The position numbers were made by a program, and so were the translations under genes. A DNA stretch of 64,000 nt from Psychrobium sp. MM17-31. Lineage in GTDB: Bacteria; Pseudomonadota; Gammaproteobacteria; Enterobacterales; Psychrobiaceae. The stretch spans positions 310,001-374,000 of the forward strand of contig NZ_JAKRGA010000004.1 in the NCBI RefSeq assembly GCF_022347785.1. The letters are read 5' to 3'. Below, piece after piece: positions 54,750-64,000 of this stretch. The notes beneath the pieces were generated by a model. The model ran no database searches and was not told the origin of the DNA. It saw nothing but the letters and a program-made list of their open reading frames with translations. Numbering within the stretch: position 1 is the stretch's first letter; every line of letters begins with the position of its first letter.

Positions 54750-54912
54750 TTGTTTTTAGATTGGCAATTAATCAGGTAGAATCCCCTGACTAAAAATTTT
54801 AATGATGAGTGGACTATAGCAATTATTCAAATTCGCTGTAAGGTTGTCTCCACTTTATTACGCTAAATATTACAGAAAATGAGCACTAGGCTCAGAATAT
54901 AACGAGGAAGTC

Positions 54913-55482
54913 ATGGCTACAGTTAGCACGAATGAATTTAAAAATGGTTTAAAGTTAATTTTTGAAGGTGAGCCAAGCACCATCATCGAAAACGAAATCG
55001 TTAAACCAGGTAAAGGCCAAGCCTTTAACCGCGTTAAAATTCGCAAACTGATTACAGGCAAAGTTCTAGAGAAAACCATCAAGTCTGGTGAGTCATTTGA
55101 AGTGGCTGACGTGATGGAATGTGATCTTTCTTACCTATACAACGATGGTGAGTTCTGGCACTTCATGAACAATGAAACATTCGAGCAAATCGCTGCAGAC
55201 GCTAAGGCGATTGGCGATGCAACTAAATGGTTAGTAGAGCAAGACGAATGTATCATTACTTTATACAACGGTAACCCAATCATCGTTACACCACCTAACT
55301 TCGTAGAGTTAGAAGTAACTGAAACAGATCCAGGTCTTAAAGGCGATACTGCGGGTACTGGTGGTAAGCCGGCAACATTAAGCACAGGTGCTGTTGTTCG
55401 CGTTCCACTATTCATCCAAATCGGTGAAGTAATCAAAGTAGATACTCGTACTGGCGAATACGTTTCTCGCGTAAGCAAGTAA
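54913..55482 (+). CDS. efp: Elongation factor P
   Basis: EF-P relieves ribosome stalling at polyproline. The 189-residue product is full length, starts [20 protein letters not shown], and has the modified lysine Lys34 in VKPGKGQAF, the site for beta-lysylation. The two OB-like C-terminal domains end [21 protein letters not shown] is a good ribosome site. A strong terminator follows at 55496. Flanking epmB and epmA support beta-lysylation rather than rhamnosylation. Confidence 0.98.
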   Translation: MATVSTNEFKNGLKLIFEGEPSTIIENEIVKPGKGQAFNRVKIRKLITGKVLEKTIKSGESFEVADVMECDLSYLYNDGEFWHFMNNETFEQIAADAKAIGDATKWLVEQDECIITLYNGNPIIVTPPNFVELEVTETDPGLKGDTAGTGGKPATLSTGAVVRVPLFIQIGEVIKVDTRTGEYVSRVSK

Positions 55483-55495
55483 TAGTAAATATTTT

Positions 55496-55536
55496 AAAAA
55501 GCCCGATTAAACGATAAGTTTAATCGGGCTTTTTTA
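55496..55536 (+). terminator. efp terminator
   Basis: GCCCGATTAAAC (55501-55512) and GTTTAATCGGGC (55518-55529) form a perfect 12-base stem with loop GATAA-type, preceded by As and followed by Ts. It could also act in the reverse direction. Confidence 0.9.
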
Positions 55537-55624
55537 TGCTCCTGCAAAGTCTAAGTACCTACATCCATGTAGGCACGGACTTTATGCTCCTGCAAAGTCA
55601 TAGTACTTACATCCATGTAAGCAA
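55537..55624. repeat. Intergenic palindromic repeat, copy 2 (two units)
   Basis: Units with ATGCTCCTGCAAAGTC and TACCTACATCCATGTAGGCA, and a second, slightly changed unit (TACTTACATCCATGTAAGCA), occur in tandem. The same unit is at about 7077-7131. It explains why the epmA frame appears to extend upstream to 55536. Confidence 0.75.
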
Positions 55625-55664
55625 TGCCGTGAAGCGGCGATGTGTTTTTTTAGAGGAAAACTTG

Positions 55665-56645
55665 ATGAGCAACGAACCGACAAATTGGCAACCTAGCGCT
55701 GATATCGCGACACTTCGCGCTCGTTCGAAAATTATCGCCACTATTCGCCGCTTTTTTGACGATAAAGGCGTGATGGAAGTAGAGACACCAACGCTGTCGC
55801 AGGCGACGGTAACAGATGTTCACTTACACACTTTCGATACCACCTTCGTAGGGCCGGGCTTTGCCGATGGGCAACAGCTGTTTATGCAAACGTCACCAGA
55901 GTTTCATATGAAGCGCTTGCTGTGTGCGGGAAGTGGAGCTATTTATCAACTCGCTAAAGCCTTTCGTAATGAAGAGTCAGGACGTCATCACAACCCTGAA
56001 TTTACCATGCTGGAATGGTATCAGCCTGATTATGACCACATGACGCTGATCAATGAAGTGGATGAGTTATTACAGCTGGTATTAGGAAGTTTGCCTTGCG
56101 ACATCAAATCTTATCAGCAAGTGTTTATCGAACATCTAAATCTAGATCCATTAACTAGTGATATCGAAGCTGTTCGAAAGGTTGCGCTGAGCTATGACTT
56201 TGGTGATTTTGTTGCGGTCGAGACCAATATCGACACGCTATTACAATGTCTATTTTGCTTTGTGATCGAGCCTAAAATTGGCCTCGACAGGCCGATGGCT
56301 ATCTACAACTTTCCCGCATCACAAGCGGCACTGGCGCAGCTAGATAGTGATGATAAACGCGTGGCGCGTCGCTTTGAGTTTTACTATCGCGGTATTGAAT
56401 TGGCTAATGGTTTTCACGAGCTGCAAGATGCCAAAGAGCAGTTAGCGCGATTCGAACAAGATAACGCTGAGCGAGTAGCAAGTGGTTTAGCACCGCAGCC
56501 GATAGATCATCACCTAATTGATGCATTGGCACAGGGATTGCCTGATTGTGCAGGCGTTGCCTTGGGGATTGATCGTTTGATCATGTTAGCGCTTGGCAAG
56601 ACGCACATTCGCGATGTCATCAGTTTCGATGTCGCGCGTTCATAA
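55665..56645 (+). CDS. epmA: EF-P lysine ligase EpmA
   Basis: EpmA, a truncated class II lysyl-tRNA synthetase relative, ligates beta-lysine to EF-P Lys34. From ATG 55665 the product is 326 residues, as in E. coli. AGAGGAAAA precedes it. The frame is open further upstream, but that segment is repeat-derived and not family sequence. Class II synthetase motifs are visible: [14 protein letters not shown] near motif 1, [20 protein letters not shown] (motif 2) and [16 protein letters not shown] (motif 3). The anticodon-binding domain is absent, as expected. Confidence 0.96.
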   Translation: MSNEPTNWQPSADIATLRARSKIIATIRRFFDDKGVMEVETPTLSQATVTDVHLHTFDTTFVGPGFADGQQLFMQTSPEFHMKRLLCAGSGAIYQLAKAFRNEESGRHHNPEFTMLEWYQPDYDHMTLINEVDELLQLVLGSLPCDIKSYQQVFIEHLNLDPLTSDIEAVRKVALSYDFGDFVAVETNIDTLLQCLFCFVIEPKIGLDRPMAIYNFPASQAALAQLDSDDKRVARRFEFYYRGIELANGFHELQDAKEQLARFEQDNAERVASGLAPQPIDHHLIDALAQGLPDCAGVALGIDRLIMLALGKTHIRDVISFDVARS

Positions 56646-56847
56646 GTGGAGAATGGAAACTTTGCTGGTAAGCGCTCTCAATGCTTGCCAAGCGGGTAAT
56701 AAAACAGTACTAATGAAGTTAAGACAAGATTCAAGGCGACTAAAGCACAAGATCGTCAGTGAACACCAATGTTGATACTTTTGTTATAATGTTGCACCCA
56801 GCTCCAAGTTATAATAGCTAATCAGTGTTTTTTGGGAGAGCGTATTA
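56646..56847. other. Intergenic region
   Basis: About 200 bases with an AATGTTGCACC-like segment and a GGGAGAG ribosome site for the next gene. Nothing else is recognised. Confidence 0.3.
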
Positions 56848-59214
56848 ATGAGTCACAGTGACATAGCGTCCATCGTTGAAGCGGCAAGAGCTAATGCAGT
56901 TTCTGAGCTTGCGCTTGTTGATACACTGCCCGAAGAACGTTTTGATCGCATTGTTCGCCTAGCAATGGCATTGATGGAAATGCCATATTCCTTTGTTAAC
57001 TTAGTTGATAAAGAGCGTATTTGGGCAAAAGCGACCTTCAATCAAAAAGATTACGAAAGTACTCGCGACCAATCTATTTGTAATTTCGCTATTCGCAATC
57101 CTTTGCCTACAGTTATCGAAGACACCTTACTCGATGACAATGTTCATCATTTAAATTACGTTGTTAGCACGCCTAAGTTCCGTTGTTATGTAGGGATCCC
57201 ACTTATTTATGCGGGAGAAATTGTTGGTGCCTTATGTACTTTAGATACTAAGCCGCGCAAAATTCCAGCGCAAAAAGTTCAGCTGCTTAGCGATTTAGCA
57301 AAAGTGGTCGAAAGTGAATTTCAAAATGTTCAACTAGAGCAAGAATCTCATGGCTTGCGAGCGCAGAAAAAAGCATGGCGCGATCTATCCACCAAACTGC
57401 ACGGTAATGATCAGCTTAGCGGGTTGCGCAGTCACGCGTTAGAGCTGGTGGCGCAAGGGACACCGCTTAAATCGACTTTTCATGAAATGATCGCCGGCGT
57501 TGAGCGTGAGTTTCCCGAGATGATTTGTAGTATTTTGATTCTCGATGATGACTCGGAGCACGTCGTTCGTTGTTATGGACCATCATTACCAGATGCCTAT
57601 AACAAAGCGTTAATAGGTTTAAAAATTGGCCATGGTGTGGGCTCTTGTGGCACTGCTGCCGCGACAGCCGAGCGGGTGGTTGTTAGCGATATTTTCAATC
57701 ATGAATATTGGAGTGATTATTTGGCGCTAGCCGAAATGGCTGGCGTTGGTGCTTGTTGGTCTGAGCCTATTTTGAGTAGCGATGGCAAAGTACTCGGAAC
57801 CTTTGCTATCTATCATCGAGAGATTCGTGAACCGCAAGAAATTGAATTTCGCCTAATCGAACAAACTGCACATCTAGCCTCGATTGCAATCGAACGCGAT
57901 CGCGCCAATAAGCTCATTTGGCAACAAGCCAATTATGATGCGCTAACTGGGTTACCAAATCGCGAATTAAGTGCCGTGCACATTAATGTTGCTATCAATA
58001 ATGCGACTCGCAACAAACAAAAGTTTGCGCTGATGTTTTTGGATTTAGACCGCTTTAAAGAAGTTAATGATACGCTTGGCCATGACGCTGGGGATTTATT
58101 ATTGATCGAGGCATCTAGAAGAATTCAAAATTGTGTTCGAGCGAGTGATTCGGTAGCGCGCTTGGGTGGTGATGAATTCGTAGTGTTGCTCAATGATGTC
58201 CGTGGTGAAAAAGGGGTTGAGAAAGTCGCTAGTAATATTTTGCAGGCGTTAACAGACCCTTTTCAACTCAATGAAGATATCGCGCATGTGTCGGCTAGTA
58301 TTGGGATTACTTTCTTCCCTGATGACGGCAAAGGACTCGATGAGCTGATGAAAAATGCTGACCAGGCAATGTATCAAGCTAAAGAGTCTGGTCGCGATCG
58401 CTTTAGCTATTTTACTAATGAGCTGCGTGAAGAAGCCAATGAACGTCGTCAATTATCTGAAGATTTACGTCGCGCCATTAAAGAAGATGAACTAGTACTG
58501 CACTACCAGCCAGTGGTTGACCTTAAATCAGGAAAAATAATCGGCGCTGAAGCATTATTGCGTTGGCAACATCCCACTCGTGGCATGTTATATCCAGATG
58601 ATTTTATTGAGCTAAGTGATGAAACTGGACAAACATTCCCGTTGACTCACTGGGTTGTTAAGAAAGCGATATCTCAATCGATGATTTGGCGAGAGGTGGC
58701 TGGGGAAGCCTTTAAAATTTGCGTCAATACATCGCTGCGTCAATACACAGATAATAGCCGTCACAGTGAGCACTGGCTAACAGAATTAGAAGCGCATAAA
58801 GATAAAGCAAACAATATTATCTTTGAAGTTAGCGAACAGCTATTGGTGAACCCAACCGACGATATTATTGCTAATATTGAACGTATAAAGGCTTGTGGCA
58901 TTGAGTTAGCTATTGATGATTTTGGCGCAGGATATTCTTCGCTGGCCTTTATTAAAGAGCTTGGTATTGATTATTTGAAAATTGATAAGCAGTTTATCGC
59001 TAATGTCGCGGCAACTAAAGATGGCCAAGTACTTTGTGAAGCGATTCTTGCGATGGCAACTAAGCTGGGTACAAAAGTGGTGGCAGAAGGGATTGAGCAG
59101 CCACAGCAACTACAAGTACTGCAGCATATTGGTTGTGAGTTTGGCCAAGGCTATTACCTAGCTTATCCACTTACAGCGCAAGTATTTTCAGAGCGCCTCG
59201 CGCAGCAAAGCTAA
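56848..59214 (+). CDS. GAF-GAF-GGDEF-EAL c-di-GMP signalling protein
   Basis: The 788-residue cytosolic protein has two GAF-type sensor domains (about 20-165 with NFAIRNPLPTVIEDTLLD; about 200-350 with GHGVGSCGTAAATAERVVVS), then a GGDEF domain with intact RLGGDEF (Gly440) and an EAL domain with intact EAL at residues 568-570. The GGDEF domain has the LDLDRFKEVND metal site. The EAL signatures VNTSLRQ, EVSEQLL, IDDFGAGYSS, KIDKQF and AEGIEQ are kept. Both synthesis and hydrolysis of c-di-GMP are therefore possible, with the balance set by the GAF ligand. The GAF ligand is not known. A terminator follows at 59240. Confidence 0.93.
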   Translation: MSHSDIASIVEAARANAVSELALVDTLPEERFDRIVRLAMALMEMPYSFVNLVDKERIWAKATFNQKDYESTRDQSICNFAIRNPLPTVIEDTLLDDNVHHLNYVVSTPKFRCYVGIPLIYAGEIVGALCTLDTKPRKIPAQKVQLLSDLAKVVESEFQNVQLEQESHGLRAQKKAWRDLSTKLHGNDQLSGLRSHALELVAQGTPLKSTFHEMIAGVEREFPEMICSILILDDDSEHVVRCYGPSLPDAYNKALIGLKIGHGVGSCGTAAATAERVVVSDIFNHEYWSDYLALAEMAGVGACWSEPILSSDGKVLGTFAIYHREIREPQEIEFRLIEQTAHLASIAIERDRANKLIWQQANYDALTGLPNRELSAVHINVAINNATRNKQKFALMFLDLDRFKEVNDTLGHDAGDLLLIEASRRIQNCVRASDSVARLGGDEFVVLLNDVRGEKGVEKVASNILQALTDPFQLNEDIAHVSASIGITFFPDDGKGLDELMKNADQAMYQAKESGRDRFSYFTNELREEANERRQLSEDLRRAIKEDELVLHYQPVVDLKSGKIIGAEALLRWQHPTRGMLYPDDFIELSDETGQTFPLTHWVVKKAISQSMIWREVAGEAFKICVNTSLRQYTDNSRHSEHWLTELEAHKDKANNIIFEVSEQLLVNPTDDIIANIERIKACGIELAIDDFGAGYSSLAFIKELGIDYLKIDKQFIANVAATKDGQVLCEAILAMATKLGTKVVAEGIEQPQQLQVLQHIGCEFGQGYYLAYPLTAQVFSERLAQQS

Positions 59215-59239
59215 AAAGTAACCCTAGCTCTGAATACTA

Positions 59240-59272
59240 AAAAACCAAGTGAATTCACTTGGTTTTTTTATT
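59240..59272. terminator. Bidirectional terminator
   Basis: AAAACCAAGTGAATTCACTTGGTTTT is an extended palindrome with As before and Ts after. It ends the EAL gene and the convergent small gene. Confidence 0.85.
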
Positions 59273-59279
59273 AGGTCTA

Positions 59280-59510
59280 TTAATGATCCCACTCTTCTTC
59301 AATAAGACGGCGCAATTCTCGCTGTTCATTTATTTCATCAATTCTTGCTCTAATAGCACGTCGTTTAGCGACGCTAGAACGCTTTCGTGGTGATTCAGTT
59401 ACTTCAAATGCTGAGTCATAAATAATGTCTTGGGTTTGGTCATCGTTGATATCACGCATAACTACCTCACTATCTACAAGTTGTTTTAATAACTTCTTAA
59501 GTATAGACAC
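59280..59510 (-). CDS. PA3496-like small protein
   Basis: The 76-residue product has the Arg-rich C-terminus typical of PA3496-like proteins: RKRSSVAKRRAIRARIDEIN followed by EQRELRRLIEEEWDH. A second ATG (residue 18, MRDINDDQTQD, about 59459) is an alternative start. Function is unknown; family members are conserved in gammaproteobacteria. It is convergent with the GGDEF-EAL gene. Confidence 0.7.
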   Translation of the reverse strand: MSILKKLLKQLVDSEVVMRDINDDQTQDIIYDSAFEVTESPRKRSSVAKRRAIRARIDEINEQRELRRLIEEEWDH

Positions 59511-59565
59511 AGAATATGACTAAAAAGTTACACCATTTAATTTGCGAGGTAAATTTTAAATAGAC

Positions 59566-59658
59566 AAAAAAACCGAGTCGATTATTTAAAATGGACTCGG
59601 TACAAGGAAATGTAACTTAAGGAGATAACTAACTACATTTTGTTAGTCAGTGGTCAGT
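59566..59658 (-). ncRNA. sRNA-like unit 1 (farthest from polA)
   Basis: Read on the minus strand it runs from the CTGACCACTGAC start to a terminator ACCGAGTC...GACTCGGT with seven Ts. The stem arms are at 59594-59600 and 59573-59579. A single-stranded segment contains TTATCTCCTTAAGTTA and TTTCCTTG, i.e. C/U-rich sequences able to pair with Shine-Dalgarno regions. It is nearly identical to unit 2 in the core. Confidence 0.7.
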
Positions 59659-59719
59659 TGAAAAAGTTCATCAACTTAATGAATATTTTTTAGGGGATGT
59701 AATTTGGCGGAAACAGGGC

Positions 59720-59814
59720 AAAAAAAACCGAGTCGATTATTTAAAATGGACTCGGTACAAGGAAATGTAACTTAAGGAGATAACTAACTACATTTTGTTA
59801 GTCAGTGGCCAGTC
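59720..59814 (-). ncRNA. sRNA-like unit 2
   Basis: The minus-strand unit has the same core and terminator arms (59749-59755 with 59728-59734) followed by eight Ts. It is identical to unit 1 over more than 80 bases around the core, then diverges in the upstream spacer. Confidence 0.7.
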
Positions 59815-59863
59815 GATAAAGTTCATCAGTTTTATAAATAATTTTCTAAGAAGAATTTAAGGC

Positions 59864-59958
59864 AAAAAAAACGAGTCGATTTTTTTCAAAACGACTCGTC
59901 ACAAGGAAATATAACTTAAGGAGATAACTAACTACATTTCATTAGTCAGCCCCCAGTC
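59864..59958 (-). ncRNA. sRNA-like unit 3 (closest to polA)
   Basis: This minus-strand unit keeps the TTATCTCCTTAAGTTA and TTTCCTTGT core, but its terminator arms differ (CGAGTCG/CGACTCG, 59892-59898 with 59872-59878). Both arms changed together, preserving pairing, which is strong evidence that the hairpin is functional. Upstream, TTGATC at about 59993-59998 is a possible -35. Confidence 0.7.
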
Positions 59959-60007
59959 AAATTAGTTCACTTAAGATGTAAATTATTTTAAGCGATCAAG
60001 TTTTCAG

Positions 60008-62815
60008 TTAGTGCGCCTGCTGCCAGTTGTCACCAGAGCCAGCTTCCGCAACCAATGGTACGTCTAAATCTGCGGCTTGCGACATCAGTTGTGCAACGTC
60101 TTTGTTAAACTGCTCAACTTTGTCTGCTTGCACCTCAAACACTAATTCATCGTGTACCTGCATGATCATGGTTGCTAGTTCACTTGGCTGCGCTTTGAGC
60201 CAATCGCTCACTAATAGCATGGCTTTCTTTATGATATCAGCCGCGGTACCTTGCATCGGCGCGTTGATTGCGGCGCGTTCCGCTGCCTTACGGCGAGCAC
60301 CGTTACTTGCTTTGATGTCAGGCAAATACAGACGGCGACCGTCAAGCGTCTCAACATAGCCTTTGTCGGCAGCATTGGTGCGGGTGTCTTCCATGTATTG
60401 CATTACGCCCGGGTATTTGTCGAAGTAGCTATCGATGTATTGCTGCGCGAGGCCACGTGGAATATCGAGTTGTTTCGATAAACCAAAGGCTGACATGCCG
60501 TAAATTAAACCGAAGTTTACGGCTTTAGCGCTGCGACGTTGATCGTCAGACACTTCATCAAATGGCGTGTTAAATACTTCAGAAGCCGTTGCGCGGTGAA
60601 TGTCGAGATCGTTAGCAAAGGCTTTTAACAAGCCTTCGTCTTGTGACAAGTGCGCCATGATGCGAAGTTCGATTTGGCTGTAATCGATAGCGACAACTTT
60701 GTATCCGTCGCGGGCAACAAAGGCTTGGCGAATACGCTTGCCTTCGTTTGAGCGAATTGGAATGTTCTGTAAGTTAGGATCTGTCGACGATAAACGACCC
60801 GTTGCCGTTACTGCTTGATGGTAGCTAGTGTGAACACGGCCAGTGTCAGCGTTAATCATTAGCGGCAGTTTGTCGGTGTAGGTTGATTTGAGCTTAGTTA
60901 AGCTGCGGTATTCCAAGATAACTTTTGGTAGCTCGTAGTCGTGCGCTAACTCCTGTAGCACTTCCTCATTGGTTGAAGGCGCGCCTTTTGGCGTTTTCTT
61001 GATAATTGGCAATGCCATTTTATCTTCGTCGAACAAGATTTCTTGCAGCTGCTTAGTTGAACCTAGTTTGAATTCTTGACCCGCTAATTGCCATGCCTGT
61101 TGCTCTAACTCGTCGATGCGTGTTGCTAATTCGCCACTTTGGGCAAACAGCTGAGTGTCATCGATTAATACGCCATTGCGTTCCATGTCTGCTAATACAG
61201 GCAATAATGGCATTTCAATAGTGTCATAGAGTTTGCGCAGGCTTGGCTCGCCATCTAAGCGCTCAATCAGGTTGTGGTGCAGACGTAGGGTAATGTCGGC
61301 ATCTTCTGCAGCATAAGGTGCTGCTTCGCTGATCTTAATTTGATTAAAGGTTAACTGTTTTGCGCCTTTACCAGCGATATCTTCAAACTTAATGGTTTTA
61401 TGGCCAAGGTATTTCAGCGATAGCGCATCCATGTTGTGCTTAACGGCGGTTGAGTTAAACACATAAGAAGCTAGCATGGTGTCGTGACTAATGCCGTTTA
61501 AGGTAATATCGTAGTTTTTAAGCACATTGCGATCGTATTTTAGGTTTTGACCGATCTTCTTCAGGGATTCATCTTCTAACAGCGGCTTGAACTTCTCTAG
61601 TGCCATCTCTAGCGAGATTTGCTTCGGTGCATCTTCGTAATCATGAGCCAATGGTAGGTAGGCGGCTTCGAACTCATCGCCATTCTCTCCATCACGTTTT
61701 ATCGCAAACGACATACCGACGATTTTGGCCTGCATGTAATCGAGGCTAGTGGTTTCTAAATCAAAGGCAAATTCTTTTGCTTCTGTTAGTTTGCGAATCC
61801 ATTGCATTAATTGACCTAGTGTATAAAGCACTGGGTAGTTATTGGTTTTAATGCTTGATGTCGGCGCATCATCTGAGCCTGATGCGGTGGCTGCGCGCGG
61901 TGCACCGTCGCCACCAACACCTAATGGGTTGCGACCATCTAAGGCCTCGGCCAGCCAACGCTTAAATTCTAATTGGCCTAAGATCTCGATGATCTTGTCG
62001 AGATCAGGTTTAGCCATTACAAAATCTTTGTGCTCTTGCTCTAATTCAACATCGAGTTTAATTGTCGCTAGCTCGTAAGATAGGCGCGCCATTTCTTCGT
62101 GCTCTAGCATGCGCTTACCTATGGTTTTTGCGCCGCGGAAGCTTAATGTCGCTAGCTTGTCGATGTTGTTGTAAATATCATTAATGCTACCAATACCTTG
62201 TAGCATGCCTAGCGCGGTTTTCTCACCAACTTTTGGTACACCCGGAATGTTATCAGAGCTATCACCCATTAGGCCTAAGAAGTCGATAATTAGCTCTGGT
62301 GGCACACCAAATTTCTCAACGACGCCTTCGCGATCCAGTATCGTATTAGTCATGGTATTGATTAGCGTAGTGTTTTCGTCGACCAGCTGCGCCATGTCTT
62401 TGTCACCAGTACTAATCAGCGTGTGGATGCCTTGCTTACTGGCTTGTGTTGCTAGAGTACCGATAACATCGTCGGCCTCGACGCCTGGGATCGAAATTAA
62501 TGGAATCCCCATTGCTTTGATCAAGTTGTGCAGTGGTTCGATTTGAATGCGTAGATCGTCTGGCATTGGCGGACGATTTGCTTTGTACTCACTGTAAAGA
62601 TCGTTTCTAAAGGTTGGCCCTTTAGCATCAAAAACAACCACCATATTGGTAGGCTGATATTGGTTGATCAACGATCGTAACATGTTGATCACGCCATAGA
62701 CGGCACCAGTCGCTTCGCCTTTTGAATTGGTTAAATGAGGCGGCGCAAAAAACGCGCGAAATAAATAGGATGATCCATCAACTAAGACGAAAGGATTTTC
62801 TTTTACGTTGGCCAT
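60008..62815 (-). CDS. polA: DNA polymerase I
   Basis: PolA repairs gaps and removes Okazaki primers. The 935-residue product has the three domains: 5'-3' exonuclease (about 1-300, [38 protein letters not shown]); 3'-5' proofreading exonuclease (about 330-525) with the acidic residues [18 protein letters not shown] and [10 protein letters not shown] all present; and polymerase (about 540-935) with the [30 protein letters not shown] and QVHDELVFE motifs. It should be fully active. The sRNA-like units lie directly downstream, in the position where enterobacteria carry spf (Spot 42). Confidence 0.98.
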   Translation of the reverse strand: MANVKENPFVLVDGSSYLFRAFFAPPHLTNSKGEATGAVYGVINMLRSLINQYQPTNMVVVFDAKGPTFRNDLYSEYKANRPPMPDDLRIQIEPLHNLIKAMGIPLISIPGVEADDVIGTLATQASKQGIHTLISTGDKDMAQLVDENTTLINTMTNTILDREGVVEKFGVPPELIIDFLGLMGDSSDNIPGVPKVGEKTALGMLQGIGSINDIYNNIDKLATLSFRGAKTIGKRMLEHEEMARLSYELATIKLDVELEQEHKDFVMAKPDLDKIIEILGQLEFKRWLAEALDGRNPLGVGGDGAPRAATASGSDDAPTSSIKTNNYPVLYTLGQLMQWIRKLTEAKEFAFDLETTSLDYMQAKIVGMSFAIKRDGENGDEFEAAYLPLAHDYEDAPKQISLEMALEKFKPLLEDESLKKIGQNLKYDRNVLKNYDITLNGISHDTMLASYVFNSTAVKHNMDALSLKYLGHKTIKFEDIAGKGAKQLTFNQIKISEAAPYAAEDADITLRLHHNLIERLDGEPSLRKLYDTIEMPLLPVLADMERNGVLIDDTQLFAQSGELATRIDELEQQAWQLAGQEFKLGSTKQLQEILFDEDKMALPIIKKTPKGAPSTNEEVLQELAHDYELPKVILEYRSLTKLKSTYTDKLPLMINADTGRVHTSYHQAVTATGRLSSTDPNLQNIPIRSNEGKRIRQAFVARDGYKVVAIDYSQIELRIMAHLSQDEGLLKAFANDLDIHRATASEVFNTPFDEVSDDQRRSAKAVNFGLIYGMSAFGLSKQLDIPRGLAQQYIDSYFDKYPGVMQYMEDTRTNAADKGYVETLDGRRLYLPDIKASNGARRKAAERAAINAPMQGTAADIIKKAMLLVSDWLKAQPSELATMIMQVHDELVFEVQADKVEQFNKDVAQLMSQAADLDVPLVAEAGSGDNWQQAH

Positions 62816-63360
62816 AATAGTGATCGTTCTTGTGATTATTATTGGTAAATTGGCAGCTATCTTAGCACGCCAATCTAGCGGGTGTTAGCGTGATAATTCT
62901 GATTGGTGAATTGGCGCTAAATTTAACTCACAATCAGCGCTGGTTTCTGTGGATAACTCTGTGGGATAAAATATTTCGAAAAAGATGAAAACAGAAAAGT
63001 AATAAAAAGATAGTCTTTAAAGGGTTGATTTATATAGATAAGTTATATAAGAATCAAATCACACAATTTTTAGTCGTAATGTGGATAATACATACAACTT
63101 GGCATAAGGATTGCCGTGTTGAAAAGTGTAAATATTTTGAGAATTAAGGCTGTGAACAACTTGAAAATGAATCATCAATTGATGAATTATTGACCGCGTT
63201 TTTTGAGCCGGAGCGTTAATTTAACAGATTGGATTTTTATTACCAGTATTAATTTAAAAAAAGATCATTTTATTTTTAATTGACGATCCTTGGCTTTGAT
63301 CTTTTGCGTTAAATTGGTTTAATAACGGCAGCAATTTTACCGACAAATTAAGGGATCTTT
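62816..63360. promoter_or_regulatory. AT-rich intergenic region with DnaA boxes and GATC cluster
   Basis: This 545-base divergent gap holds polA and elbB promoters. Read on the minus strand it has TTATCCACAG (62956-62947) and TTATCCACAT (63088-63079), both perfect DnaA boxes, and a one-mismatch TTGTTCACAG (63159-63150). Four GATC sites fall within 95 bases (63263, 63285, 63298, 63354), next to AT-rich runs including GATCATTTTATTTTT. It looks like a DnaA-binding regulatory or origin-like region; oriC identity is not shown. Confidence 0.5.
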
Positions 63361-64000
63361 ATGAAAAAAGTAGCGGTGATCTTATCTGGATCTGGCGTTT
63401 ATGATGGCGCTGAATTACAAGAGAGTATTTTAACTTTATTAAGCCTTGATCGCGCAGGTGTGTCGATTGAATGTTTTGCACCAAATAAAGCACAGCATCA
63501 CGTTATTAATCACTTAACGGGCGAAGAAGACACGTCTGCGACACGCAATGTTTTAGAAGAAGCTGCGCGTATTAATCGTGGTGATGTGAAAGATTTGACG
63601 ACTTGTGTAGCTAAAGACTTTGACGGTCTTGTGGTTGTTGGCGGTTTTGGTGTTGCAAAAAATCTATCGAACTTCGCATTTGAAGGTACCGCTTGCCAAG
63701 TGGATGAAACTGCTCTGGCAGTATTTAAAGATTTTGCGACTTTATCGCGTCCTTCGCTATATATGTGTATTGCTCCTGCGTTATTACCGGCGGTTTACGG
63801 TGAAGGTGTTGAGCTAACTATCGGCAATGATCCTGACACCATTCAAGCTATTGAGGCGATGGGCGGTAAACATATCGAGCGCACTGTTGAAGAGATTGCG
63901 GTTGACGAATCACGCAATGTGATTTCTACACCAGCCTACATGTTGGCGCAATCAATTTCACAAGCTGCTTCTGGTATCGAAAACGGCGTTGCGCAGCTAG
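63361..64000 (+). CDS. elbB: Isoprenoid biosynthesis-linked protein ElbB, C-terminus cut
   Basis: ElbB (glyoxalase III-like DJ-1/PfpI superfamily) is an early isoprenoid-associated protein; its physiological role is still debated. The frame runs to the window edge, 213 residues, only a few short of the usual 217. It begins MKKVAVILSGSGVYDGAELQ and has the nucleophile-elbow YMCIAPALLP with Cys, and the conserved VVGGFGVAKNLSNFAF and STPAYMLAQSI blocks. ATG 63361 follows AAGGGATCTTT. It is divergent from polA. Confidence 0.93.
   Translation, partial: MKKVAVILSGSGVYDGAELQESILTLLSLDRAGVSIECFAPNKAQHHVINHLTGEEDTSATRNVLEEAARINRGDVKDLTTCVAKDFDGLVVVGGFGVAKNLSNFAFEGTACQVDETALAVFKDFATLSRPSLYMCIAPALLPAVYGEGVELTIGNDPDTIQAIEAMGGKHIERTVEEIAVDESRNVISTPAYMLAQSISQAASGIENGVAQL

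Larger units (their letters stand above)
59511..60007. repeat. Tandem-repeat region holding three sRNA-like units
   Basis: Three similar units of about 145-155 bases lie head to tail between the PA3496-like gene and polA. Their conserved core is GGAAATGTAACTTAAGGAGA followed by TAACTAACTACATTT and TTAGTCAG. Each ends, on the minus strand, in an intrinsic terminator. No ORF is supported. See the three ncRNA entries. Confidence 0.8.

Noticed and set aside
55536-55664. Longer epmA starting at 55536
   Set aside because: The extension is made of the intergenic palindromic repeat and the family starts at [10 protein letters not shown], with a good ribosome site.
59566-59958. CRISPR array
   Set aside because: Repeats are long (about 90 bases), few and imperfect, with terminators; there are no short direct repeats with unique spacers and no cas genes.
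59566-59958. Assigning the units as Spot 42 (spf)
   Set aside because: The position after polA fits, but the body and terminator do not match Spot 42, and there are three copies.
62816-63360. Calling this chromosomal oriC
   Set aside because: DnaA boxes and GATC sites are suggestive, but the dnaA/mnmG context is absent and GC skew cannot be assessed here.

Overview
The window looks like a chromosomal segment of a marine gammaproteobacterium of the Alteromonadales, perhaps Colwelliaceae such as Thalassotalea or Colwellia. The evidence is the gene content (PlsB, UbiC-UbiA, Fre, UbiD, DsbD, GroESL, EF-P with EpmA and EpmB, PolA, ElbB), the abundance of c-di-GMP and chemotaxis proteins, and a moderate GC content. 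The genus is inference. No rRNA, tRNA, CRISPR array, prophage or insertion-sequence transposase was seen.

Layout. 1-3990: an ABC/HlyD export operon, cut by the left edge, divergent from a small secreted peptide. 4089-12804: plsB, a CsrB-type sRNA with an upstream GacA/UvrY box, ubiC-ubiA, a lone FliL-like protein, a GlpG-like rhomboid that has lost its catalytic residues, a polysaccharide deacetylase, a DinF-type MATE pump and a DUF962 protein. 12831-18164: fre, ubiD, dsbD, fxsA. 18299-26344: a chemoreceptor, an SPFH protein, a large HD-GYP phosphodiesterase and a NorM-type MATE pump. These lie between fxsA and groESL (26518-28483), which are neighbours in many relatives. 28500-31200 is an AT-rich accessory stretch with a zinc-ribbon/membrane gene pair, a structured transcript and a lipoprotein gene flanked by diverged direct repeats.

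31216-42147: an EAL protein, small conserved proteins, a GST, a PepSY protein, a serine hydrolase, a RecX-like protein and a BlaI/BlaR1 pair with two operator-like palindromes. 42210-47447: a PH-domain protein, an OmpA-lipoprotein/coiled-coil-membrane/secreted three-gene operon, a frameshifted small gene and a secreted ATP-dependent DNA ligase. 47451-51047: an ECF sigma factor fused to a membrane domain, divergent from a CIA30-like protein and an acyltransferase, with matching promoter signatures on both sides. 51025-56645: an LpxR-like protein, DUF3016, two unrecognised proteins, and epmB, efp, epmA, the genes that make and modify EF-P. 56848-64000: a GAF-GAF-GGDEF-EAL protein, a PA3496-like protein, three tandem sRNA-like units downstream of polA, polA, an AT-rich DnaA-box cluster, and elbB cut by the right edge.

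The points most worth following up are the three tandem sRNA units after polA, the paired ECF promoters, the dead rhomboid, the CsrB-like RNA, the small-peptide exporter locus and the three-gene envelope operon.
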